Assembly: GCA_027483665.1 (NCBI GenBank)
Contig: JAIXUC010000026.1
Location: 1-64,000 of the forward strand
Reading direction: 5' to 3'
Length of the DNA stretch: 64,000 bases
Source: Comamonadaceae bacterium
GTDB lineage: Bacteria; Pseudomonadota; Gammaproteobacteria; Burkholderiales; Burkholderiaceae_C
Part shown: piece by piece, positions 35,921-47,107 of the stretch
Layout: each line of letters begins with the position of its first letter
Numbering within the stretch: the stretch's first letter is position 1
Notes under the pieces: model-generated
Databases searched by the model: none
What the model saw: only the letters and a program-made list of their open reading frames with translations
Told to the model about the DNA's origin: nothing
Translations under genes and position numbers: made by a program

Positions 35921-36592
35921 TCAGTTGGGGCGGGTGCCTACAACTTCAATCTCGACGCGACGGTTCTTGGAGCGGCCATCGCTGGTCTTGTTGTCGGCAA
36001 CCGGCTGGCCTTCGCCCTTGCCTTCGGTGTAGACGCGGTTGCTTTCAATACCCTTGCTGATCAGATAGGCCTTCACGGCTTCCGATCGAGCAACTGACAG
36101 CTTTTGGTTGTAGGCGACGTCACCCACAGAGTCAGTGTGACCGACAGCAATGATCACTTCCAAGCTGATCCCCTTGACCTTGCCAACCAGGTCGTCAAGG
36201 CTGGCTTTGCCTGCAGGCTTCAAAACTGACTTGTCAAAGTCAAAAAAGGCGTCCGCGGCGAAAGTCACCTTGGTAGCTGCGGGGGGCGGTGGAGGAGGAG
36301 GAGCCGGGGCGCGAGCTGGTGCTGCGGCGGGAGCAGGAGCTGGTGTTGCCGCAGGAGCGGGAGCGGGAGCGGGAGCTGGAGCCGGTGCTGGCGCTGGGAC
36401 GATGGCCCCGTCACAACCGCGGGCTGCGGTCGCTGGAGTCCAGCTGGCGTCGCGCCAGCAAAGTTCGTTGGTACCGTTTCTCCAAACTTGTTCGCCGGAG
36501 CCGTTGCGCCAGTTATCAATGGTTTGTGCGCCAGCTGCAGATGTGAGCGCAGCAGTTGCGAACAACATCGCAACGCGATTCAATTTATTCAT
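35921..36592 (-). CDS. OmpA-family outer-membrane/peptidoglycan-binding protein
   Basis: 223 residues from ATG 36592 with AGAGGAG seven bases upstream. A signal peptide covers about residues 1-22 ([18 protein letters not shown]). A short Trp-rich segment ([20 protein letters not shown]) follows, then a long Pro/Ala repeat linker (about 68-110). The OmpA C-terminal domain comes last with [38 protein letters not shown] and NRRVEIEV, whose Asp and Arg bind diaminopimelate in peptidoglycan. The N-terminal part is too short for an eight-stranded barrel, so it is more likely a periplasmic or surface tether than a porin. The frame is open farther upstream, but the signal peptide fixes the start. Confidence 0.92.
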   Translation of the reverse strand: MNKLNRVAMLFATAALTSAAGAQTIDNWRNGSGEQVWRNGTNELCWRDASWTPATAARGCDGAIVPAPAPAPAPAPAPAPAATPAPAPAAAPARAPAPPPPPPPAATKVTFAADAFFDFDKSVLKPAGKASLDDLVGKVKGISLEVIIAVGHTDSVGDVAYNQKLSVARSEAVKAYLISKGIESNRVYTEGKGEGQPVADNKTSDGRSKNRRVEIEVVGTRPN

Positions 36593-36815
36593 GGTTCTCC
36601 TCTGGGGGAAAAGACGCAGCGCTGCTGCGAAGCCTGTTGACGCATCAAGTGCCCACCACTTAATCCGGCGTTTTTGATTGTGCCACAGGCTTTTAGGCAC
36701 TCAACTGAGCTTTTGCTGGTCATCCATCAACACATCGACAAACCGCGACCGTTGTTGTTGTTGGACGACAAGAGGGCGCGAATAGAATCGCGAGCTGTTT
36801 TTGATTCAGGCCACC
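36593..36815. other. Divergent regulatory region ompA-type gene / gyrA
   Basis: A 223-base gap with no gene. It holds the likely gyrA promoter (36761-36788) and must also hold the minus-strand promoter of the OmpA-family gene, for which I see no clear boxes. Confidence 0.5.
36761..36788 (+). promoter_or_regulatory. Sigma-70 promoter of the gyrA block
   Basis: TTGGAC (36761-36766), a 16-base spacer and TAGAAT (36783-36788) lie 28 bases before the gyrA ATG. This gives a short leader. Confidence 0.6.
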
Positions 36816-39455
36816 ATGACCCAGTTCGCCAAGGAAACGCTGCCCATTAGCCTCGAAGAGGAGATGCGCCGCAGCTACCTCGACTACGCGATGAGCGTCA
36901 TCGTCGGGCGAGCCCTGCCAGATGCCAGAGATGGCCTCAAGCCGGTGCACAGACGCGTGCTCTTCGCGATGCACGAGTTGAACAACGACTGGAACAGGCC
37001 ATACAAAAAATCCGCTCGTATCGTGGGCGACGTCATCGGCAAGTACCACCCCCACGGCGATCAGTCGGTATACGACACCATCGTTCGCATGGCGCAAGAC
37101 TTTTCGATGCGCCACATGCTGGTGGACGGGCAAGGCAACTTTGGCTCGGTGGACGGCGACAACGCAGCCGCCATGCGGTACACCGAAATCCGGCTGGCGC
37201 GCATCACGCACGAAATGCTGGCAGATATCGACAAGGAAACGGTCGATTTCGGGCCTAACTACGACGGCAGCGAAAAAGAACCACTGGTTTTGCCCAGCCG
37301 CTTGCCCAATTTGCTGGTCAACGGCTCAGGGGGCATCGCGGTCGGCATGGCCACCAACATTCCTCCGCACAACCTGAATGAAGTGGTCGACGCCTGTTTG
37401 CTGCTGCTGCGTAAGCCCGAAGCCACCGTCGATGACTTGATGGATGTCATTCCGGGGCCAGACTTCCCAACCGCAGGGATCATCTACGGGATCAACGGTG
37501 TGAAAGAGGCGTACCGCACGGGTCGCGGCAAAGTGATCATGCGCGCCCGCTGCCACTTTGAGGACATCGACAGAGGCCAGCGTCAAGCCATCATCGTCGA
37601 CGAGTTGCCGTACCAGGTGAACAAGAAGACGCTGCAAGAACGCATGGCCGAGTTGGTGCACGAGAAAAAGCTGGAAGGCATCAGCCACATCCAGGACGAA
37701 TCCGACAAGTCAGGTATGCGGCTGGTGATTGAGCTCAAGCGTGGTGAAGTACCCGAAGTGGTGCTGAACAACCTGTACAAGCAAACCCAGCTACAGGACA
37801 CCTTCGGCATCAACATGGTGGCGCTGATCAATGGTCAGCCCAAGCTCTGCAACTTGAAAGATTTGGTGTCGGTGTTTCTCGAGCACCGCCGCGAAGTCGT
37901 TACCCGTCGCACGGTATTCAACCTCAAGCGCGCTCGCGAGCGCGGCCATGTGCTGGAAGGTCTGGCTGTAGCGCTGGCCAACATCGACGAGTTCATTGCC
38001 ATCATTCGCAACGCGCCGACGCCGCCGATCGCCAAGGCCGAGTTGATGCGCAAGCCCTGGGACAGCTCGCTCGTGCGGGAAATGCTGACGCGCACGCGGG
38101 CCGATGGTTCGGTTATCAACGCCGACGACTACCGCCCTGACGCATTGGAAAAAGACTTCGGCATGGGCGCCGACGGCCTCTACCGGCTGAGCGACACGCA
38201 AGCACAAGAAATTTTGCAAATGCGTTTGCAGCGCCTGACGGGTTTAGAGCAAGACAAGATCGTCGCTGAATACAAAGACGTCATGGCAGAGATCGATGAC
38301 CTGCTGGACATCTTGGCGCGGCCAGAGCGGGTGTCGACCATCATTGGTGACGAGCTGGCCGCCGTGCGCCAGGATTTTGGTCAGACCAAACTGGGCGCCA
38401 GACGCAGCCAGATCGAGCACAGCTCCTACGACCTGAGTACAGAAGACCTCATCACGCCCACCGACATGGTGGTCACGCTGTCTCACTCGGGCTACATCAA
38501 GAGCCAGCCACTGGGTGAGTACCGCGCGCAAAAGCGCGGCGGGCGCGGCAAGCAAGCCACGGCAACCAAAGAAGACGACTGGATCGACCAACTCTTCATC
38601 GCCAACACGCACGATTACATCTTGTGTTTTTCCAACCGCGGACGGCTCTATTGGCTGAAGGTTTGGGAAGTGCCTGCAGGCTCTCGCGGCTCTCGCGGTC
38701 GCCCGATCGTCAACATGTTTCCCTTGGCTGAAGGCGAAAAGATCAACGTCGTGTTGGCGCTGACCGGCGAGTTCCGCAGCTTCCCGGCAGACCACTACGT
38801 CTTCATGGCCACGTCCATGGGTACAGTCAAAAAGACCGCGCTCAACGAGTTCAGCAACCCGCGCAAGGCCGGGATCATCGCGGTGGATTTGGACGAGGGC
38901 GATTTCCTCATCGGCGCGGCCCTCACCGATGGCGCGCACGACGTGATGCTGTTCTCCGATGGTGGCAAGGCGGTTCGTTTCGATGAGAACGACGTGCGGC
39001 CCATGGGCAGAAATGCCCGTGGCGTGCGGGGGATGTTGATCGACGAGGCGCAGACAGTCATCGCCATGCTGGTAGCCGAAGACGAGACGCAGAGCGTGCT
39101 CACTGCAACGCAAAACGGCTACGGCAAGCGCACCTCAATTACCGAGTACACGCGCCACGGCCGGGGCACCAAGGGCATGATCGCGATCCAGCAAACCGAG
39201 CGCAACGGACGCGTCGTGGCCGCCACGCTGGTGCGCGCTGACGACGAGATCATGCTCATCACGGATCGCGGGGTGCTGGTGCGCACACGGGTCTCGGAAA
39301 TTCGCGAACTCGGCCGCGCCACACAAGGCGTCACCTTGATCGCCTTGGACGAGGGGTCGCAACTATCTGGTCTGCAACGCATTGTGGAAAACGACGCAAA
39401 CGATTCAGCCGAAGAAGACGCCAGCAGCGACACCGATGGCGACGCGCCCGTATAA
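36816..39455 (+). CDS. gyrA: DNA gyrase subunit A
   Basis: 879 residues. The breakage-reunion domain begins [26 protein letters not shown]. The catalytic tyrosine is Tyr122 (AAAMRYTEI), as in E. coli. The GyrA-box QKRGGRGK near 570 identifies gyrase rather than topoisomerase IV. A six-bladed C-terminal wrapping domain and an acidic tail ([19 protein letters not shown]) follow. The quinolone-pocket segment reads [10 protein letters not shown], with Gln83 and Ser84 where E. coli has Ser83 and Ala84. The last 20 bases overlap the serC start, so the two are probably coupled. It leads a long housekeeping block. Confidence 0.98.
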   Translation: MTQFAKETLPISLEEEMRRSYLDYAMSVIVGRALPDARDGLKPVHRRVLFAMHELNNDWNRPYKKSARIVGDVIGKYHPHGDQSVYDTIVRMAQDFSMRHMLVDGQGNFGSVDGDNAAAMRYTEIRLARITHEMLADIDKETVDFGPNYDGSEKEPLVLPSRLPNLLVNGSGGIAVGMATNIPPHNLNEVVDACLLLLRKPEATVDDLMDVIPGPDFPTAGIIYGINGVKEAYRTGRGKVIMRARCHFEDIDRGQRQAIIVDELPYQVNKKTLQERMAELVHEKKLEGISHIQDESDKSGMRLVIELKRGEVPEVVLNNLYKQTQLQDTFGINMVALINGQPKLCNLKDLVSVFLEHRREVVTRRTVFNLKRARERGHVLEGLAVALANIDEFIAIIRNAPTPPIAKAELMRKPWDSSLVREMLTRTRADGSVINADDYRPDALEKDFGMGADGLYRLSDTQAQEILQMRLQRLTGLEQDKIVAEYKDVMAEIDDLLDILARPERVSTIIGDELAAVRQDFGQTKLGARRSQIEHSSYDLSTEDLITPTDMVVTLSHSGYIKSQPLGEYRAQKRGGRGKQATATKEDDWIDQLFIANTHDYILCFSNRGRLYWLKVWEVPAGSRGSRGRPIVNMFPLAEGEKINVVLALTGEFRSFPADHYVFMATSMGTVKKTALNEFSNPRKAGIIAVDLDEGDFLIGAALTDGAHDVMLFSDGGKAVRFDENDVRPMGRNARGVRGMLIDEAQTVIAMLVAEDETQSVLTATQNGYGKRTSITEYTRHGRGTKGMIAIQQTERNGRVVAATLVRADDEIMLITDRGVLVRTRVSEIRELGRATQGVTLIALDEGSQLSGLQRIVENDANDSAEEDASSDTDGDAPV

Positions 39456-40530
39456 CTTTTCGGCCGGGCCAGCGGCCATGCCCGAGGCCGTGCTGCAACG
39501 TGCAGCCTCGGAGCTGACCAGTTGGAACGGCTGCGGCATGGGCGTCATGGAAATGAGCCACCGCGGGCCAGAGTTCATGAGCATCTGCGAACAAGCGGAA
39601 AGCGACTTGCGCGAGTTGCTGGCAGTGCCCAAACATTTTCAGATTTTGTTCATGCAAGGCGGCGGCTTGGCTGAAAACGCCATCGTGCCGCTGAACCTGT
39701 CGCGTGGGCAGACGGCAGACTACATCGTCAGCGGCAGCTGGAGCGAGAAATCCCGCGTGGAGGCCGAGCGCTACTGCACCGTGAACGTGGCAGCCAGCAC
39801 CCAAGAGCAAGGCTTTCGCCAGTTGCCCGACCTTCAGCACGCGCGCTTTTCCAGCAGCCCAGCCTATGTTCACCTGTGCAGCAACGAGACCATCGACGGT
39901 GTGGAGTTCCACACCCTGCCCGAATTGGCTGCTCTGGGGGTAGACGCGCCTCTGGTGATCGATTGTTCTTCGCACATCGCTTCGCGCCCGGTCGACTGGT
40001 CGCGCGTTGGACTGGCTTACGGCGGCGCGCAGAAAAATCTGGGGCCAGCCGGACTCACTTTGGTTGTCGTGCGCGATGACTTGTTGGGCCAAGCCCTGCC
40101 CGCTTGCCCAAGTGCGTTCAACTACAAAACCGTGGCAGCCAACCGCTCCATGTTCAACACCCCGCCGACCTTTGCCATCTACATGGCGGGGCTGACCTTC
40201 CAGTGGCTCAAGGAGCAAGGTGGCATCTCCGAAGTGGAAGCGCGCAACATCCAGAAAGCCAAGTTGCTGTACGGCTTCATCGACGCCTCCCGGCTGTACG
40301 AAAGCCGCGTTCGCCCAGACAGTCGCTCGCGCATGAACGTGCCCTTTTTTCTGCGCGACGAATCCCTCGACGATGCTTTTTTGCAGGGCGCCAAAGAAGC
40401 CGGCCTTCTGCAACTCAAGGGGCACAAGTCGGTGGGTGGCATGCGCGCCAGCATCTACAACGCCATGCCGCTGGAAGGCGTGCAGGCCCTGGTGAACTAC
40501 ATGCGCCAGTTTGAATCGGCAAATACTTGA
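39436..40530 (+). CDS. serC: Phosphoserine aminotransferase
   Basis: 364 residues. A PLP enzyme of serine and pyridoxine synthesis that converts 3-phosphohydroxypyruvate to phosphoserine. N-terminal [18 protein letters not shown] and [10 protein letters not shown] are diagnostic. The PLP lysine is in [13 protein letters not shown], and [17 protein letters not shown] closes the protein. The ATG at 39436 fits the conserved N-terminus and lies 20 bases inside gyrA. An in-frame start at 39382 would add residues inside gyrA and is not supported. It is followed two bases later by pheA. Confidence 0.97.
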   Translation: MATRPYNFSAGPAAMPEAVLQRAASELTSWNGCGMGVMEMSHRGPEFMSICEQAESDLRELLAVPKHFQILFMQGGGLAENAIVPLNLSRGQTADYIVSGSWSEKSRVEAERYCTVNVAASTQEQGFRQLPDLQHARFSSSPAYVHLCSNETIDGVEFHTLPELAALGVDAPLVIDCSSHIASRPVDWSRVGLAYGGAQKNLGPAGLTLVVVRDDLLGQALPACPSAFNYKTVAANRSMFNTPPTFAIYMAGLTFQWLKEQGGISEVEARNIQKAKLLYGFIDASRLYESRVRPDSRSRMNVPFFLRDESLDDAFLQGAKEAGLLQLKGHKSVGGMRASIYNAMPLEGVQALVNYMRQFESANT

Positions 40531-40532
40531 CC

Positions 40533-41615
40533 ATGTCCCGCGATTTGTCCGAGCTGCGTTTGCTGATCGACGGTATCGATCAGCAGTTGTTGCATTTGCT
40601 GAACCAGCGCGCAGGCTTGGCCGGTGAGGTGGGAGACATCAAGCGGGCCGAGGGCTCGGCGGTGTTTCGGCCCGAGCGCGAGGCACAGGTCATTCAGCTG
40701 CTGCAGTCGGCTAACCAAGGCCCCCTGCGGCCTGACAACATTGCCCACATCTGGCGCGAAGTGATGTCAGCCTGTCGTTCATTAGAGGCAGCGCATCGGG
40801 TGGCTTACCTGGGTCCGGCGGGTACTTTCAGCGAGCAAGCGGCCTTGGCCTTTTTTGGCACCAGCATTGAGCATTTGCCCTGCGCCAGCATCGACGACGT
40901 GTTTCAGGCCACTGCAGCTGGGCGAGCAGAGTTTGGCGTGGTGCCTGTGGAAAACTCCACCGAGGGCGTGGTGGCCCGATCGCTCGATTTGTTTCTGAAT
41001 TCGCCGCTGCACGTGGTGGGCGAAACCAGCCTGCTGGTGCGCCACAACCTGATGCGCTGCGAGAACACCCTTGCAGGAATCGAGGCGGTCTTGGCCCATC
41101 CGCAAGCCCTGGCTCAGTGCCACGCTTGGCTGAGCGAGCACCTGCCTGAAGCTGAGCGCAGGCCTGTGGCCAGCAACGCCGAAGGCGCTCGCATGGCCGC
41201 TGGCAACCCGGCATGGGCTGGCATTGCCAGTGAGCGTGCGGCTTCGCAATTTGGCTTGCACATCGTGGCGCATGCCATTCAAGACGACGCCTTCAACCGC
41301 ACGCGCTTTGCTGTCATTTGTTTGCCCCAAACCCTGCCCGCTCCAGCTGCGACCGGCCGGGATTGCGTGAGCTTGGTGGTCTCGGTGCCCAACCGGCCGG
41401 GTGCCGTACATGACTTGCTCGTGCCGCTCAAACAACACGGCGTGTCCATGACCCGATTCGAGTCGAGGCCTGCACGCTCGGGACAGTGGGAGTATTTCTT
41501 CTACATCGACATTCAAGGCCACCCCAGCCAGCCCCACGTGGCCTCTGCTTTGGCCGAACTGCGTGGCCTGTGTGCCTTCTACAAAGTGCTGGGCACCTAT
41601 CCATTGAGCGACTAA
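40533..41615 (+). CDS. pheA: Chorismate mutase / prephenate dehydratase (P-protein)
   Basis: 360 residues. Bifunctional enzyme making phenylpyruvate from chorismate. Residues 1-90 are an AroQ-type chorismate mutase (LSELRLLIDGIDQQLLHLLNQRA). About 92-275 are prephenate dehydratase (VAYLGPAGTFSEQAALAFFG, VVPVENSTEGVV, FAVICLP). The last 80 residues are an ACT domain (LVVSVPNRPGAVHDLLVPL, FESRPARSGQWEYFFYID) for phenylalanine feedback. It sits between serC and tyrA. Confidence 0.97.
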   Translation: MSRDLSELRLLIDGIDQQLLHLLNQRAGLAGEVGDIKRAEGSAVFRPEREAQVIQLLQSANQGPLRPDNIAHIWREVMSACRSLEAAHRVAYLGPAGTFSEQAALAFFGTSIEHLPCASIDDVFQATAAGRAEFGVVPVENSTEGVVARSLDLFLNSPLHVVGETSLLVRHNLMRCENTLAGIEAVLAHPQALAQCHAWLSEHLPEAERRPVASNAEGARMAAGNPAWAGIASERAASQFGLHIVAHAIQDDAFNRTRFAVICLPQTLPAPAATGRDCVSLVVSVPNRPGAVHDLLVPLKQHGVSMTRFESRPARSGQWEYFFYIDIQGHPSQPHVASALAELRGLCAFYKVLGTYPLSD

Positions 41616-41618
41616 GCC

Positions 41619-42509
41619 GTGAGCCAACCGATGTTTGAACAACTGGGACTGATCGGCTGCGGCCTGATGGGCGGCTCTTTCGCGCTGGCGCTCAAGCGCG
41701 CGGGTTTGGTCAAGCGCGTCGTCGGCTACAGCAAATCCCCCTCGACCACCGAGCGCGCCCGGGCCATGGGAGTGATCGATGTGGAAGCACCGTCCGCATT
41801 ACTGGCGGTGTCGGGGGCAGACATCGTGTTGCTCGCTGTGCCCGTGTCGGCCACAGAAGCCACCTTTAAAGCCATCAAACACCTGGTGACGCCTTCGATG
41901 TTGGTGATGGATGTCGGCTCCACCAAGCGCGACGTGGTCGATGCCGCACGGCGTGCGCTGCGCGACCAGGTCGGCTCGTTTGTGCCCGCGCACCCCATCA
42001 CCGGCAAGGAGGTGGCTGGTGTTGACAACGCCGATGCCGATCTCTACCAAGGCAAACAAGTCATCCTGACCCCCATCGACAGAACGCTGGGGGTGCAATT
42101 GCGCAAGGCCGAAGAACTTTGGGCGGCATTGGGCTGCCAAGTGGTGAAGATGGCCCCAGAAGCCCACGATGCAGCTTTTGCCGCCGTCAGCCACCTGCCC
42201 CACCTGATTGCCTTTGCGATGGTCAACACCATCACCGGCCAAGAACGTGGGCGAGAGTTTTTGCAGTTGGCGGGCCCGGGCTTTCGGGACTTCACCCGCA
42301 TTGCGGCCAGCGACCCCAAAGTTTGGCGAGACATCTTGCTGGCCAATCGCGAGCAATTGCTGGAACAAACGCATCAGTTTCGACAAAACCTCGCCCTGTT
42401 GGAGCAACTGATCTCGCTCGGAAACGCCGACGCTTTAGAGGACATGATCAGCGACGCCAGTGAAACGCGCTCGCAGTGGCGCATGTCGGGCAACAAGCAG
42501 TCGCGCTGA
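41619..42509 (+). CDS. tyrA: Prephenate dehydrogenase
   Basis: 296 residues from GTG 41619 (ATG 41631 is an alternative). NAD-dependent oxidative decarboxylation of prephenate, the tyrosine branch. The Rossmann motif GLIGCGLMGGSFALALKRAG is at the N-terminus. MDVGSTKRDVV, FVPAHPITGKEVAGVDNA and AAVSHLPHLIAFAMVNTI are family signatures. No ACT domain follows. It starts three bases after pheA and precedes the aroA-cmk fusion. Confidence 0.95.
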   Translation: MSQPMFEQLGLIGCGLMGGSFALALKRAGLVKRVVGYSKSPSTTERARAMGVIDVEAPSALLAVSGADIVLLAVPVSATEATFKAIKHLVTPSMLVMDVGSTKRDVVDAARRALRDQVGSFVPAHPITGKEVAGVDNADADLYQGKQVILTPIDRTLGVQLRKAEELWAALGCQVVKMAPEAHDAAFAAVSHLPHLIAFAMVNTITGQERGREFLQLAGPGFRDFTRIAASDPKVWRDILLANREQLLEQTHQFRQNLALLEQLISLGNADALEDMISDASETRSQWRMSGNKQSR

Positions 42510-42537
42510 CACGACGCTGTAGAGACGTTCAAGGCCG

Positions 42538-44541
42538 ATGTTCTCGATTGCCTCTCTGGATTTGCCGCCACTGGCCCACGCGGGAGGCACCGTTCGCCTG
42601 CCCGGCTCCAAAAGCATCTCGAACCGCGTGCTTTTGCTGGCTGCGTTGTGCCAAGGCCGCACCACTTTGCACGATGTCCTGGACTCGGACGACACACGGG
42701 TGATGCTGGCGGCCTTGCGACAGTTGGGCTGCCAGATTGACCAAGACGGGAGCCAAGTCATCATCAGCGGGATGGACGGCAAGCCCGCGCCTGGCCCGCA
42801 CCGTCTGTTCTTGGGTAACGCCGGTACCGCGATGCGCCCACTGGCAGCCGCTTTGGCGGTGATGGGCGGCGACTACGAGTTGTCGGGCATCCCGCGCATG
42901 CACCAGCGACCCATTGGCGACTTGGTGGATGCCCTGCGCCAATTGGGTTGCCACATCACGGACTTGGGCGAACCCGGTTTTCCGCCCTTGCGCATTGGCC
43001 AGCCGCAGCTGAACTTGCAGCAGGCCATTCGCGTTCGCGGTGACGTGTCCAGCCAGTTCCTGACTGCTTTGTTGCTGGCGCTGCCGCTGGTCGCACAGCG
43101 CGATGTGGTGATTGAAGTCACCACGGAGTTGATCTCCAAACCATACATCGGCATCACGCTGGCTTTGATGGAGCGCTTTGGCGTCAAGGTGCAACAAACG
43201 GGCTGGCAGCGTTTTGTCATTCCTGCTGAAAGCCGTTATCAATCACCCGGTGACCTGCATGTCGAAGCCGACGCGTCTTCTGCGAGCTACTTCATTGCGC
43301 TGGGGGCCATCGCCACGCCGGGCGCGGGGCAAGAACCGCTGCGCATCGAAGGTGTGGGCATGGGCTCGATTCAGGGCGACATTCGGTTTGTGGAAGCGGC
43401 CCAGCAGATGGGCACCTCGGTGCGCAGCGGCCCCAATTGGCTGGAGGTCAGCCGTGGCCGCTGGCCCTTGCGCGCGATTGATCTGGACGCCAACCACATC
43501 CCCGACGCCGCCATGACTCTGGCAGTCATGGCGCTGTTCGCTGACGGCCCCAGCACCTTGCGCAACATCGCCAGTTGGCGCGTAAAGGAGACCGATCGCA
43601 TCAGCGCCATGGCCTGCGAGCTGCGCAAGCTGGGCGCACAGGTGGATGAAGGTGCCGATCAGTTGCGCATCACGCCGCCGGCTCGCGACCAATGGCGCGC
43701 GGCCAGCATCCACACCTACGACGACCACCGGGTGGCGATGTGCCTGTCTCTGGCGGCCTTCAACCCCGCCGGTGTGCCCGTGCGCATCCAAGACCCACAG
43801 TGCGTGGCCAAAACCTACCCGGACTATTTCGAAACCTTTTTCGGCCTGTGCTCGACAGCGCCCCAGCGCATTCCGGTGTTGTGCATTGACGGCCCCACCG
43901 CATCAGGCAAAGGCACCGTGGCAGCCGAACTGGCACGCCGCTTGGGCTATCACTTTCTGGACTCCGGGTCGCTCTACCGCATCGCAGGCCTGGCTGCGCG
44001 ACAAGCGGGTTGGCTGCCTACCGCAGAACACGAGCAGGCCATCGCAGAATTGGCCGGGCGCATGGTGGTGCGCTTCGAGCACGGGCGAATTCTTCTGAAT
44101 GGCCAAGATGTAACCGAGGCCATCCGCACAGAAGATGCTGGCATGGACGCCTCCAAGGTCTCGGCCCTGGGACAGGTGCGCCATGTCCTGAAAGGTGTAC
44201 AGCACGCTTTTCGCGCCCTGCCCGGCTTGGTTGCTGATGGGCGAGACATGGGAACGGTCATCTTTCCCGACGCGCAACTCAAGGTTTACCTGACCGCCAG
44301 CGCCGCTCAGCGCGCCGAACGGCGTCATAAGCAATTGATTTCAAAAGGCTTTTCATCTAGACTCGCCGACCTGCGTGCGGACTTGGAGGCGCGCGATTGG
44401 CGGGACCGTACTCGCACAGTCGCCCCTTTGATGCCAGCACCAGACGCTTTGCTCCTGGACAACTCCGAACTGACGGTCGATCAGACCGTCGATCAGGTGA
44501 TGACTTGGTGGCAAAGCCAGTGGCCTTATGCACCAGACTAA
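42538..44541 (+). CDS. aroA/cmk: EPSP synthase fused to cytidylate kinase
   Basis: 667 residues in one frame. Residues 1-440 are 5-enolpyruvylshikimate-3-phosphate synthase: [42 protein letters not shown] and [20 protein letters not shown]. About 445-665 are CMP kinase: P-loop [48 protein letters not shown]. In most bacteria aroA and cmk are separate neighbours before rpsA. The fused form is, to my knowledge, known in Comamonadaceae, so it is a lineage marker and not damage. It couples shikimate and nucleotide metabolism genetically. Confidence 0.97.
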   Translation: MFSIASLDLPPLAHAGGTVRLPGSKSISNRVLLLAALCQGRTTLHDVLDSDDTRVMLAALRQLGCQIDQDGSQVIISGMDGKPAPGPHRLFLGNAGTAMRPLAAALAVMGGDYELSGIPRMHQRPIGDLVDALRQLGCHITDLGEPGFPPLRIGQPQLNLQQAIRVRGDVSSQFLTALLLALPLVAQRDVVIEVTTELISKPYIGITLALMERFGVKVQQTGWQRFVIPAESRYQSPGDLHVEADASSASYFIALGAIATPGAGQEPLRIEGVGMGSIQGDIRFVEAAQQMGTSVRSGPNWLEVSRGRWPLRAIDLDANHIPDAAMTLAVMALFADGPSTLRNIASWRVKETDRISAMACELRKLGAQVDEGADQLRITPPARDQWRAASIHTYDDHRVAMCLSLAAFNPAGVPVRIQDPQCVAKTYPDYFETFFGLCSTAPQRIPVLCIDGPTASGKGTVAAELARRLGYHFLDSGSLYRIAGLAARQAGWLPTAEHEQAIAELAGRMVVRFEHGRILLNGQDVTEAIRTEDAGMDASKVSALGQVRHVLKGVQHAFRALPGLVADGRDMGTVIFPDAQLKVYLTASAAQRAERRHKQLISKGFSSRLADLRADLEARDWRDRTRTVAPLMPAPDALLLDNSELTVDQTVDQVMTWWQSQWPYAPD

Positions 44542-44732
44542 GCGCACGCCGCGCCGACGTTTTGTGCAAAGGCATTTGCTCCGACAGGTTCCTCTCGCGC
44601 TCGCAACGCACCGACCTGCCGGGTTTTCCAACCCAACCGCGGCCAAACCGCAACGCTCAAGCCAAGTCAGACCCCCCGAAACACGGCCATCCTGCTGGTG
44701 TCGATCAACTGCCTTGGTGTCTTAGGAAATAC

Positions 44733-46418
44733 ATGTCTGAATCTTTTGCCGATCTGTTCGAAGAATCCCTCAAGCGCACGGAAATGCGCGCCGGAGAAGT
44801 CATCACTGCTGAAGTGGTGCGCATTGAGCACAACTTTGTGGTGGTCAATGCCGGCTTGAAGTCCGAGGCTTATGTGCCTTTGGAAGAGTTCAAGAGCGAC
44901 AAGGGAGAAATCGAAGTTCAGGTCGGCGACTTTGTTTCGGTGGCTATCAGCGCCATCGAAAACGGCTACGGCGACACCATCGTTTCACGCGACACCGCCA
45001 AGCGTTTGGCCTCTTGGATGTCTTTGGAAAAGGCTCTCGAGTCCGGCGAATTTGTGATCGGCACCACCAGCGGCAAGGTCAAGGGTGGCCTGACCGTTTT
45101 GGTCAACGGCATCCGCGCTTTCCTGCCGGGCTCGCTCATTGACACGCGTCCTGTTAAAGACCTGACGCCGTACGAAAACAAAACCCTCGAGTTCAAGGTC
45201 ATCAAGCTTGACCGCAAGCGCAACAACGTGGTGTTGAGCCGCCGCGCCGTGGTGGAAGCCAGCATGGGCGAAGAGCGCGCCAAGCTGATGGAAACACTGA
45301 AGGAAGGTTCTGTGGTGCGCGGGGTGGTGAAGAACATCACCGAGTACGGCGCATTCGTGGACTTGGGCGGCATCGACGGCCTGCTGCACATCACCGACAT
45401 GGCATGGCGTCGCGTGCGTCACCCCAGCGAAGTGGTGCAAGCCGGTCAAGAGATCAGCGCCAAGATTCTGAAGTTCGACACCGAAAAGAACCGTGTGTCC
45501 TTGGGTCTCAAGCAAATGGGCGACGACCCCTGGATGGGCGTTTCGCGTCGTTACCCACAAGGCACGCGCATGTTCGGCAAGATCACCAACATCGCTGACT
45601 ACGGTGCCTTTGTTGAGCTCGAGCCCGGCATCGAAGGCTTGGTACACGTGTCTGAGATGGACTGGACCAACAAGAACGTGGCGCCATCCAAGATCGTGTC
45701 TTTGGGCGAAGAAGTTGAAGTCATGGTGCTGGAGATCGACGAAGACAAGCGCCGCATTTCCTTGGGCATGAAGCAGTGCCGTGCCAACCCATGGCAAGAG
45801 TTCGCACAAAACACCAAGCGCGGCGACCGCGTGAAGGGTCCCATCAAGTCCATCACCGATTTCGGCGTGTTTGTCGGCCTGGCCGCTGGCATCGACGGCT
45901 TGGTGCACTTGTCTGATTTGTCCTGGAACGAAACCGGCGAAGCTGCGGTTCGCAACTTCAAGAAGGGCCAAGAAGTCGAAGCCATCGTCTTGGCAGTGGA
46001 TGTGGATCGCGAGCGCATCAGCTTGGGCATCAAGCAGCTCGACTCTGACCCCTTCACCACGTTTGCCACGGTCAACGACAAGGGCCAGGTGGTCACCGGC
46101 AAGGTCAAGACAGTGGACGCACGCGGTGCAGAAATCGATTTGGGTTCAGACATCGTCGGGTACTTGCGCGCCAGCGAAATCAGCCGCGACCGCGTGGAAG
46201 ACGCGCGCTCTTTGCTGAAGGAAGGCGACGAAGTCACGGCCGTGGTGGTCAACATCGACCGCAAGACGCGTGGCATCCAGTTGTCGATCAAGGCCAAGGA
46301 CGCTGTGGACCAGCAAGAAGCCATGCAAACGCTCAGCCAGCAGTCTTCTCGCGAGAGCGCCGGCACGACCAGTCTGGGCGCTTTGCTGCGCGCCAAGCTG
46401 GACAACAACGACAAGTGA
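44733..46418 (+). CDS. rpsA: 30S ribosomal protein S1
   Basis: 561 residues with six S1/OB repeats, starting [14 protein letters not shown]. Repeats show the typical phrases [52 protein letters not shown] and [26 protein letters not shown]1 binds mRNA leaders during initiation. ATG 44733 is chosen because AGGAA stands seven bases before it and the N-terminus is conserved; the open frame extends back into aroA/cmk. A 191-base leader separates it from aroA/cmk. An imperfect GC hairpin lies 8 bases after its stop. Confidence 0.98.
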   Translation: MSESFADLFEESLKRTEMRAGEVITAEVVRIEHNFVVVNAGLKSEAYVPLEEFKSDKGEIEVQVGDFVSVAISAIENGYGDTIVSRDTAKRLASWMSLEKALESGEFVIGTTSGKVKGGLTVLVNGIRAFLPGSLIDTRPVKDLTPYENKTLEFKVIKLDRKRNNVVLSRRAVVEASMGEERAKLMETLKEGSVVRGVVKNITEYGAFVDLGGIDGLLHITDMAWRRVRHPSEVVQAGQEISAKILKFDTEKNRVSLGLKQMGDDPWMGVSRRYPQGTRMFGKITNIADYGAFVELEPGIEGLVHVSEMDWTNKNVAPSKIVSLGEEVEVMVLEIDEDKRRISLGMKQCRANPWQEFAQNTKRGDRVKGPIKSITDFGVFVGLAAGIDGLVHLSDLSWNETGEAAVRNFKKGQEVEAIVLAVDVDRERISLGIKQLDSDPFTTFATVNDKGQVVTGKVKTVDARGAEIDLGSDIVGYLRASEISRDRVEDARSLLKEGDEVTAVVVNIDRKTRGIQLSIKAKDAVDQQEAMQTLSQQSSRESAGTTSLGALLRAKLDNNDK

Positions 46419-46426
46419 TGGGTTTT

Positions 46427-46451
46427 CCCCGCCGGCCTTGCGCTGGCGGGG
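46427..46451 (+). other. Hairpin between rpsA and ihfB
   Basis: A 10-bp stem with one G-U pair (CCCCGCCGGC/GCTGGCGGGG) and loop cttgc, without a following U-tract. It is probably an mRNA-stability or attenuation element and not a full terminator. Confidence 0.45.
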
Positions 46452-46477
46452 GTGCCACCTAATCAGTCGTCCGCCCC

Positions 46478-46789
46478 ATGACCCGCAGCGATTTGGTGGA
46501 GCTATTGGCAGCGCGGTTTGGCCAGTTGGCTCACCGCGACGCCGAATTTGCAGTCAAGACCATCCTCGACGCCATGGGTGATGCCTTGGTACGAGGGCAC
46601 CGTATTGAGATACGAGGATTTGGCAGCTTCTCCATCAACCGCCGTCCACCACGCATGGGCAGAAACCCACGCAGTGGCGAGAGCGTGGCCATTCCCGAGA
46701 AGCGCGTTCCGCACTTCAAGCCGGGCAAAGCCCTGCGCGAAGCGGTTGACCGCCGCACCGCCGAGCTGGAAGCGGCGGGCAAAGACTGA
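46478..46789 (+). CDS. ihfB: Integration host factor beta subunit
   Basis: 103 residues. A DNA-bending histone-like protein that pairs with IHF-alpha. [30 protein letters not shown] and the beta-arm region [27 protein letters not shown] are diagnostic of the beta subunit, and the position after rpsA is conserved. The C-terminus ([11 protein letters not shown]) is slightly longer than in E. coli. Confidence 0.97.
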   Translation: MTRSDLVELLAARFGQLAHRDAEFAVKTILDAMGDALVRGHRIEIRGFGSFSINRRPPRMGRNPRSGESVAIPEKRVPHFKPGKALREAVDRRTAELEAAGKD

Positions 46790-46837
46790 AGCGGCGGGCA
46801 CCGTGCCCCTTCGCCAGCGCCGTATTCGAGCCTCTGC

Positions 46838-47107
46838 ATGACACAGCTCTGGTCGCTGCTGCGATGGGTGTTCAAGGCACTGTTGTTTTTCGCCTTGTTC
46901 GCTTTTTCCTTGAATAACCAGCACACCGTCACGGTGCACGGCTTTTTTGGCGCGCAGTGGCAGGCACCCTTGGTGCTGGTGGTGCTTTGCGCTGTGAGCA
47001 TCGGTGTGGGCATTGCGGTGGTCGCCGCGCTTCCGCGCTGGTGGCGCAGCAGACGATCTAACCAGGTGGCGGATAGCCCCGCTCAGCCGCGACCCCATGA
47101 ACTTTGA
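46838..47107 (+). CDS. lapA: LPS assembly protein A (LapA)
   Basis: 89 residues with two membrane helices (about 10-27 and 44-64) around the conserved segment SLNNQHTVTVHGFFGAQWQAPL. LapA, with LapB, controls LpxC turnover through FtsH and so sets lipopolysaccharide supply. The basic C-terminal tail (RWWRSRRSNQ) is cytoplasmic. It overlaps the lapB start by 11 bases. Confidence 0.92.
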   Translation: MTQLWSLLRWVFKALLFFALFAFSLNNQHTVTVHGFFGAQWQAPLVLVVLCAVSIGVGIAVVAALPRWWRSRRSNQVADSPAQPRPHEL

